From Wolbachia endosymbiont (group A) of Rhinocyllus conicus (GTDB lineage: Bacteria; Pseudomonadota; Alphaproteobacteria; Rickettsiales; Anaplasmataceae): DNA of 64,000 nucleotides. Below the pieces are notes generated by a model, which saw only the letters and a program-made list of their open reading frames with translations, made no database searches and was not told the origin of the DNA. A program made the position numbers and the translations under genes. The stretch is from the NCBI RefSeq assembly GCF_947250775.1, contig NZ_OX366349.1:1639909-1703908 (forward strand). The letters are read 5' to 3'. Shown one piece after another: positions 59,027-64,000 of this stretch; position 1 is the first letter of the stretch; every line of letters starts with the position of its first letter.

Positions 59027-59404
59027 CTACTTAGATTTCTTTTTAACATAAGTAGTACGCTCTTTGATCCTTGCAGCTTTTCCAAATAGTTTGCATAGAT
59101 AATACAGTTTTGCTCTACGAACCTTTCCTTTTCTTGTCACTTGCACTGAAACCAGTGCAGGAGAATAAACAAAAAATTGAGACACTATACTTTCTCCGCG
59201 GCTCACTTTTCTGACTGCAAAAGAAGAATGTAACCCGCGGTTCCTTTTTGATATACATACACCTCCAAATATCTGTATACGTTCACTTGCACCGTCAACT
59301 ACTTTAAAAGTGACCTTCAAATCATCACCAGGACGAAATTCTGGTATTTCTTTAGCTAACACTTGCATTTGCTGTTCGTTAAATTTTTTAAGTAAATTTG
59401 TCAT
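59027..59404 (-). CDS. rplS: 50S ribosomal protein L19
   Basis: A 125-residue bL19 protein at the 30S-50S interface. Typical: FRPGDDLKVTFKVVDGASERIQIFGGVCISKRNRGL, SFAVRKVSRGESIVSQFFVYSP and the basic GKVRRAKLYYL...AARIKER end. Its start overlaps the trmD end by 17 nt, the usual trmD-rplS order with translational coupling. Confidence 0.96.
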   Translation of the reverse strand: MTNLLKKFNEQQMQVLAKEIPEFRPGDDLKVTFKVVDGASERIQIFGGVCISKRNRGLHSSFAVRKVSRGESIVSQFFVYSPALVSVQVTRKGKVRRAKLYYLCKLFGKAARIKERTTYVKKKSK

Positions 59405-60098
59405 TTATCTCTCCATTCAATAATTCAGGCCTACGCTTTTTTGTTATAACATGAGACTGCTTCTGCCTCCAATCACTTATTTTTTTGTGATTGCCAGATA
59501 ACAAAACCTCAGGTACTTTATATCCCTTCCACTGCTCAGGTCTAGTATATTGAGGATATTCAAGCATACCACCATCATAACTAAAACTTTCTTCAATAAT
59601 ACTATCGGTATTATTTACTACACCTGGAAGAAGTCTAATGCATGCATCGAGAACCACCATCGCAGCTGGCTCACCTCCTGAAAGTATATAATCTCCGATA
59701 CTTAATTCATAAGGAGTATACGCATCAATTATCCTTTGGTCAATACCTTCAAATCGACCACACAATATTGTTATATGAGGAAACTCTAATAATTCTCTGG
59801 CAATATTCTGATTAAACTTAGTTCCAGATGGAGTCATGTAAATAAACTTAGTGTTTTTATGAACAGAGAGCATACTATCTACTGCATCACCAACTACATC
59901 AGAACGCATAACCATTCCTGCTCCACCTCCATATGGAACATCATCCACAGTTGAATGTTTATCTTTCGCAAAAGAACGAATATTTATTACTTCAAGGTTC
60001 CATATTTTTTTTTCTAACGCTTTTCCGGCAAGAGAATAGTTCAAAAACCCGGGGAACATTTCTGGAAATATGGTTAATATTGTAACATTGAATGCCAT
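59388..60098 (-). CDS. trmD: tRNA (guanine37-N1)-methyltransferase
   Basis: A 236-residue SPOUT enzyme that methylates G37 of tRNAs read by CNN codons and prevents frameshifting. Start MAFNVTILTIFPEMFPGFL, then DDVPYGGGAGMVM, and the knot with LCGRFEGIDQRIIDAYTPYELSIGDYILSGGEPAAMV. The C-terminal part has YPQYTRPEQWKGYKVPEVLLSGNHKKI. Complete. Confidence 0.96.
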   Translation of the reverse strand: MAFNVTILTIFPEMFPGFLNYSLAGKALEKKIWNLEVINIRSFAKDKHSTVDDVPYGGGAGMVMRSDVVGDAVDSMLSVHKNTKFIYMTPSGTKFNQNIARELLEFPHITILCGRFEGIDQRIIDAYTPYELSIGDYILSGGEPAAMVVLDACIRLLPGVVNNTDSIIEESFSYDGGMLEYPQYTRPEQWKGYKVPEVLLSGNHKKISDWRQKQSHVITKKRRPELLNGEINDKFT

Positions 60099-60172
60099 TA
60101 AGGTTTATTTTAAGTTATTTGGAGCTATACTCTAAGAACAGTAAATTGATATAATATATAGTTAAATTAAGC

Positions 60173-60895
60173 ATGTCACTGAATAAAACAATATACGAAG
60201 GTAAAGCGAAAGTCATTATTGAAACTGAAGACTCATCAACTGTTATACAGCACTTTAAAGATGATGTTACAGCATTCAATAAGAAAAAATATGAAATTAT
60301 TGAGGGCAAAGGAATAATTAATAATCATGTTAGTGCTTTTATCATGGAAAAGCTTGAAGAAGCAGGAACTAGCACGCACTTTATAAAAACTCTAAACGAA
60401 AGAGAACAGCTAGTCAAAAAGCTCAAGATAATACCTCTTGAGGTGGTAGTTAGAAATGTTGCAGCTGGCAGCTTTTGCAAACGTTTTAATATCAAAGAAG
60501 GTGAGGCACTTACATCTCCTATAATCGAGTTTTTTTACAAAAATGATGACCTAGCCGACCCAATGGTGAATGAAAATCACATACTGTATTTTGATTGGCT
60601 ATCTAGCAAAGAAATGGATGAAGTTAAAACTACAACTTTAAAAATCAACGAAATCTTAGTCCACCTATTTTCAAATGCAAGTATATATTTAGTTGATCTC
60701 AAGTTAGAATTTGGCAGATTAATAAATGACAGTACTAAAATCATTTTAGCCGATGAAATCAGCCCTGATAACTGCAGGTTATGGGATAAAAATACTTATA
60801 AAAAGCTAGATAAAGACGTCTTTCGTTTGAATTTAGGAGATTTAAAGGAAGCGTACCTAGAAGTTGCAAAAAGACTGTCAGTAAAGTTAGACTAA
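60173..60895 (+). CDS. purC: SAICAR synthase
   Basis: A 240-residue enzyme of purine synthesis that couples CAIR with aspartate. Start MSLNKTIYEGKAKVIIE, then IPLEVVVRNVAAGSFCKRF, EFFYKNDDLADPMVNE, and LVDLKLEFGRLI...ILADEISPDNCRLWD. Complete. Its last 4 nt overlap the convergent purM. Confidence 0.95.
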   Translation: MSLNKTIYEGKAKVIIETEDSSTVIQHFKDDVTAFNKKKYEIIEGKGIINNHVSAFIMEKLEEAGTSTHFIKTLNEREQLVKKLKIIPLEVVVRNVAAGSFCKRFNIKEGEALTSPIIEFFYKNDDLADPMVNENHILYFDWLSSKEMDEVKTTTLKINEILVHLFSNASIYLVDLKLEFGRLINDSTKIILADEISPDNCRLWDKNTYKKLDKDVFRLNLGDLKEAYLEVAKRLSVKLD

Positions 60896-61929
60896 CTAAA
60901 TACTACTCTATCAAGTGGAGGGTTACATGCCTCATCAAGTTTTCCAATAATTTCAATTTTTTCTCCACGTTTTTGGAAATGATTTTTCACGTTTTGCATA
61001 TTCTCAGGACTTACGATCAATACCATGCCAATACCACAATTAAATGTTTTTAGCATTTCTTTCTTCTCTATTTTACCCTCCTTTGTTAGCCATAAAAATA
61101 TATCTGGCCATTTCCAGGAATTAATGTCTATGTTTGCAAATAAGTTTTTTGGAAGAATCCGCGGAATATTATCTATCAAGCCACCACCTGTTATATGTGC
61201 AATGCCTTTTACCTTTGGCATAATAGGCAACAAAGAATCAACATATATTTTTGTTGGTTCGAGCAACACTTCTTTCCAAAGCTGATTATTCCATGGAGAT
61301 GAGTCGTTATAATTTATACCTAAGCCTTTGAAAATATGGCGCACCAAAGAAAACCCATTTGAGTGAATTCCACTTGACTCTAAGCCAACTATATAATCAC
61401 CTACTTTCATCATGCTACAGTTTGGAAGAATTTGCTTTCGATCAACTACACCAACCACAAACCCTGCAAGGTCATAGTGATTATTATCATACATTCCAGG
61501 CATTTCTGCAGTTTCCCCACCAACCAATGCTATTTTAGCTTGCTTGCACCCCTTTGCAATGCCTTGGACCACAGATAATAAAACGTCCTTGCTCAAAACG
61601 CCTGTTGCAAAGTAATCAAGGAAAAATAAAGGCGTTGCTCCTTGTGCAAGTAAGTCATTTACACACATTGCAACTAAATCTATACCTATAGTATCATGCC
61701 TATTCACTTCTTGAGCTATCAATAGTTTCGTACCTACTCCATCAGTTGAGGAAACAAGTACTGGATGGTCATATTTCTTACTTAGTGCAGCAAAATCAAA
61801 CAACGCAGAAAATGAACCTACTTCGCTGATTACTTCTTCTCTAGTAGTTTCTTGAGCAATAGGCTTGACTTCTTTTATTAACTTATTATATAGTTCAAGA
61901 TCTATTCCTGATCTGATATAAGTATTCAT
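60892..61929 (-). CDS. purM: Phosphoribosylformylglycinamidine cyclo-ligase (AIR synthase)
   Basis: A 345-residue enzyme that closes FGAM to AIR. Seen: VLVSSTDGVGTKLLIAQE, GIDLVAMCVNDLLAQGATPLFFLDYFATG, LVGGETAEMPGMY, LESSGIHSNGFSLVR and IAHITGGGLIDNIPRILP. Length and motifs are complete. Convergent with purC. Confidence 0.95.
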   Translation of the reverse strand: MNTYIRSGIDLELYNKLIKEVKPIAQETTREEVISEVGSFSALFDFAALSKKYDHPVLVSSTDGVGTKLLIAQEVNRHDTIGIDLVAMCVNDLLAQGATPLFFLDYFATGVLSKDVLLSVVQGIAKGCKQAKIALVGGETAEMPGMYDNNHYDLAGFVVGVVDRKQILPNCSMMKVGDYIVGLESSGIHSNGFSLVRHIFKGLGINYNDSSPWNNQLWKEVLLEPTKIYVDSLLPIMPKVKGIAHITGGGLIDNIPRILPKNLFANIDINSWKWPDIFLWLTKEGKIEKKEMLKTFNCGIGMVLIVSPENMQNVKNHFQKRGEKIEIIGKLDEACNPPLDRVVFS

Positions 61930-62062
61930 AATCCTTCTATAAATTTTAAAATTGTTAATACTATATTAATGCCTTGATATAAAAAGTGCAACGAAACTTT
62001 CTCTTAATTGACTATTATATGTTTACCAATATAGGGTAACTTAAATCATTTATAATTATCCA

Positions 62063-62715
62063 ATGAACAAAAACATCAAAAACATACTGTTAATAACGGA
62101 GCTGCTATCAGGACGGCTGCTTCATGACTTTGCTAACTCTATGAATGGAATAATGTTTGGCTTAGAAGAGCTTGAAGTAATAGATAAGAACGATGCTGAT
62201 GCGCAGAAGGAAGCGTTGTCGTTTCTTAAAGAAAGCTCCGATGATTTAATATATAAACATAAAGTTATGAAGCAGGCATATTCTTCTTCAGCAGATAATT
62301 ACAGCTTTGATCAGACCAAATCTAATATCGAAAATTATTTATTAAAAAAAAAGTAAAGCTTACGTGGAAAATAGACGCATACTCTGCAAAAAATAAGGAA
62401 GATTTAATTGAAAAGATAAATAAGATAATTTCTAATATGGTGCTAACTATAGCCAGCGCAGTGGCGGAAGTTGAACTAGTGTCTGTTTTACTGAGTCAAA
62501 CAGAAGATAAAATGCTATTAACTATAAAAATTCTAAATGAACACAAACCAATAAGCAAATCATTAGTAGACAAATTAATCAAAAAAAATGACACTAATTT
62601 AAATACAAAAGATATTAATATCTATATGACCTCTTTATTATTAGAGTACTATAAAACTGAAATGCATTGTACTTGCGAAAATAATTTGCTGGAGATAGGT
62701 TTAACTATACCTTGA
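62063..62715 (+). pseudogene. chpT: ChpT-like histidine phosphotransferase, poly(A) frameshift
   Basis: The first 97 codons encode LITELLSGRLLHDFANSMNG, with the His-Asp of the DHp domain of ChpT, which passes phosphate from CckA to CtrA. The frame stops in a run of nine A's at about 62344-62352 (NYLLKKK then stop). In the next frame the protein continues VKLTWKIDAYSAKNKEDLIE and on to LEIGLTIP at 62715, with the ATPase-like C-terminal domain. A tenth A would restore about 217 residues. It is either a real frameshift, a site of transcriptional slippage, or a sequencing error. Confidence 0.65.
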
Positions 62716-62778
62716 GTTGCATATTTGGTTATTACAACTTTTTCTTCGTTTCAAGGCAACCGACAAGGGGTACCAAAT

Positions 62779-63597
62779 CTAATTTTTGTAATCACTTAAG
62801 TCTAGTACTATTTTATTAATGTAGCGCTCATTTGCATCTTTGATGATAAACTTCATACCATTTTTATATTTAATGACTTCATCTACAGAAGGCACTTTAC
62901 CAGCAATCGAAAGAATCAAACCACCAAGTGTAACATAGTCTTCTTCAGGGTCACGTAATTCTATTTTTAGATCCTCTTCTATATCCTTTATAAGAACCCT
63001 TGCTGACACTTCAAACTTATTTTGAGACAATTCAGTAATGGTATATTCTGAATTTATTTCGTTCTCACTATCAATGTTTGGTATTAGCTCCTCTATAAGA
63101 TCGGTCATTGAAATTAAACCATCAGTTCCACCATATTCATCCAATACAATAGCTAAGTATGACTTAGAAGATTTCATCCTAACAAAAAGATTAGTTGTCT
63201 TCATCGAGGGCGGAACAAATATTACGCTTTGTATAATATTTCTCAGATTAAAATTTTTATCCCTATTAAAAATAACATCTTTTACATAAAAAAAGCCTAT
63301 TACGTTATCAAAGTTATTTCTATAAATTGGTATTTTAGTGTGGCAAGTGTTTTTTATCTTCTTTATTATTTCACGCTCGCTTGACTCAATGTCTACTGCG
63401 CATATCTCTGTACGTGGAGTCATTATATCCATTATACCACAATCGCGGAATTTTAATAGACCATTAAATATATTAAGGTCTGGCAGATCTTTCATTAATG
63501 CTTCAGTCGCACACTTTTTCAACACAGAAGCTTTTTTGAAAAGGAAGAGAAAAATTCTATATGCTATTTTTTCTACTAAGGTTCCTTTTTTACTCAA
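62779..63597 (-). CDS. tlyC: CBS/CorC-HlyC domain protein (COG1253)
   Basis: A 272-residue protein with two CBS domains (IMDIMTPRTEICAVDI...KIPIYRNNFDNVIGFFYVKDV and TTNLFVRMKSSKSYLAIVLDEYGGTDGLISMTDLIEELI) and a C-terminal CorC/HlyC domain (NKFEVSARVLIKDI...DYVTLGGLILSIAGKVP). It lacks the DUF21 membrane part, as in the TlyC proteins of Rickettsiales. It may act in divalent cation efflux or be a hemolysin-like factor. In Wolbachia this gene borders the replication origin. Confidence 0.88.
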   Translation of the reverse strand: MSKKGTLVEKIAYRIFLFLFKKASVLKKCATEALMKDLPDLNIFNGLLKFRDCGIMDIMTPRTEICAVDIESSEREIIKKIKNTCHTKIPIYRNNFDNVIGFFYVKDVIFNRDKNFNLRNIIQSVIFVPPSMKTTNLFVRMKSSKSYLAIVLDEYGGTDGLISMTDLIEELIPNIDSENEINSEYTITELSQNKFEVSARVLIKDIEEDLKIELRDPEEDYVTLGGLILSIAGKVPSVDEVIKYKNGMKFIIKDANERYINKIVLDLSDYKN

Positions 63598-63672
63598 TTT
63601 ATTCCCTGTAATGGCAAAAACGTTTTCAGATCAGATTTATCAAGAAAACTGTTATTAAATGTTTAATAAGCA

Positions 63673-63681
63673 TGTGAATAA
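63673..63681 (-). promoter_or_regulatory. DnaA box
   Basis: TGTGAATAA, the complement of TTATTCACA, matching the TTATNCACA consensus. Confidence 0.6.
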
Positions 63682-63830
63682 TGTCAAATTAATTTGTGAA
63701 TTATTTGTTGATATAAAATACCAACAATTGATCAACAGTTTTTTCAACGACATATACATAGTTATGTAACAATGCATGATGGTAAAATGTTTTCCATAAA
63801 AGAAAATTACTAACACTCTGAACATCTTAC

Positions 63831-63839
63831 TTATACACA
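63831..63839 (+). promoter_or_regulatory. DnaA box
   Basis: TTATACACA, a perfect match to TTATNCACA. Confidence 0.65.
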
Positions 63840-63885
63840 TAAATCATAACAGAAAATCAATAGCATATAGAAGTTGTTAACATAT

Positions 63886-63894
63886 TTATCCACA
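63886..63894 (+). promoter_or_regulatory. DnaA box (strongest form)
   Basis: TTATCCACA, the highest-affinity E. coli form. It lies 46 nt after the previous box. Confidence 0.7.
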
Positions 63895-64000
63895 AATTAA
63901 ACAACGCCAATTTTTACTGAATTTTAAGTTAGTAACAAGTTGTTGATAGAACTATTATTACTACTATACTTTAGTATACAGAAAAATAGATAAAATAGAT

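Larger units (their letters stand above)
63598..64000. other. Probable chromosomal replication origin (oriC), left part
   Basis: An AT-rich gene-free stretch beside tlyC. It holds three perfect DnaA boxes of the form TTATNCACA (63673-63681 reverse, 63831-63839, 63886-63894) and several TTAA sites. In Wolbachia and close relatives oriC is reported between COG1253 (tlyC) and hemE. The window ends before hemE, so the right boundary and further boxes are not visible. Confidence 0.72.

Noticed and set aside
62437..62715. Second half of the chpT-like gene as an independent gene
   Set aside because: It has no ribosome site and the open frame extends upstream to the poly(A) run; it is the continuation of the first half.

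Overview
The window is Wolbachia chromosome, or a very close relative. Support comes from AT-rich DNA, the Rickettsiales-type split of single-copy metabolic genes (hemF, sucCD, icd, gltX, ligA, purQ/purC/purM, pdhC), phage WO-like remnants, an ankyrin-repeat protein, many GGGAT/ATCCC palindromes of the Wolbachia palindromic element (WPE) type, and a tlyC (COG1253) gene at the right edge next to an AT-rich stretch with three DnaA boxes. In Wolbachia that stretch is the chromosomal origin, with hemE on the far side.

Layout. 1-7.5 kb: end of hemF, tRNA-Glu, rsmE, tRNA-Pro, an rpsU-sucC-sucD operon with a clear sigma70 promoter, an RDD membrane protein, icd and nth. 7.5-10.1 kb: an intact IS903-like IS5-family element with a 9-bp target duplication, then two decayed IS630 copies. 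10.1-18.9 kb: a decayed phage WO segment (virion-like protein, RelE-type toxin and antitoxin, truncated terminase) and two large proteins, one with ankyrin repeats. Both carry an R-x-K-R-A basic site in a similar linker, and an IS110 element lies between them. 18.9-31.5 kb: a mobile-element pile-up of 326-bp MITEs, an IS110 remnant, serine-recombinase elements, and a group II intron inside an Rpn-type nuclease gene, with trhO and an iron-type ABC permease between. 31.7-35.4 kb: gltX and ligA. 35.5-39.3 kb: an inverted second set of Rpn gene, intron and serine-recombinase element. 39.8-53.6 kb: cytochrome b561, a flavin oxidoreductase, a type IV secretion-like cluster with a VirB4 paralogue, pdhC, a proline-rich protein, a KAP P-loop NTPase and recR. 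53.9-56.7 kb: a decayed fourth serine-recombinase element, a MITE and a repeat. 56.7-64 kb: purQ, pstA, rplS, trmD, purC, purM, a chpT-like gene with a poly(A) frameshift, tlyC and the origin region.

The most unusual system is the serine-recombinase element: three copies of exactly 1956 bp (one carries a MITE) and one old decayed copy. Its ends are 23-bp perfect inverted repeats, so the joined circle would have a 48-bp palindromic attP centred on AT. The recombinase frame has no stop inside the integrated element and runs into host DNA. At the opposite end lies a start-less 43-codon frame that becomes the in-frame C-terminus of the recombinase only when the ends are joined. The decayed copy encodes a diverged tail that matches at the amino-acid level and has its stop at the same place. 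I infer that integration splits the recombinase gene and replaces its tail.

Secondary themes. WPE palindromes lie in frame in at least three genes (pdhC, the 415-aa protein, the SH3-like protein) and are preferred landing sites for the IS903-like element and its MITEs. A four-copy 340-500 bp repeat carries conserved small reading frames on the minus strand. All family names come from reading the translations; no database search was possible.
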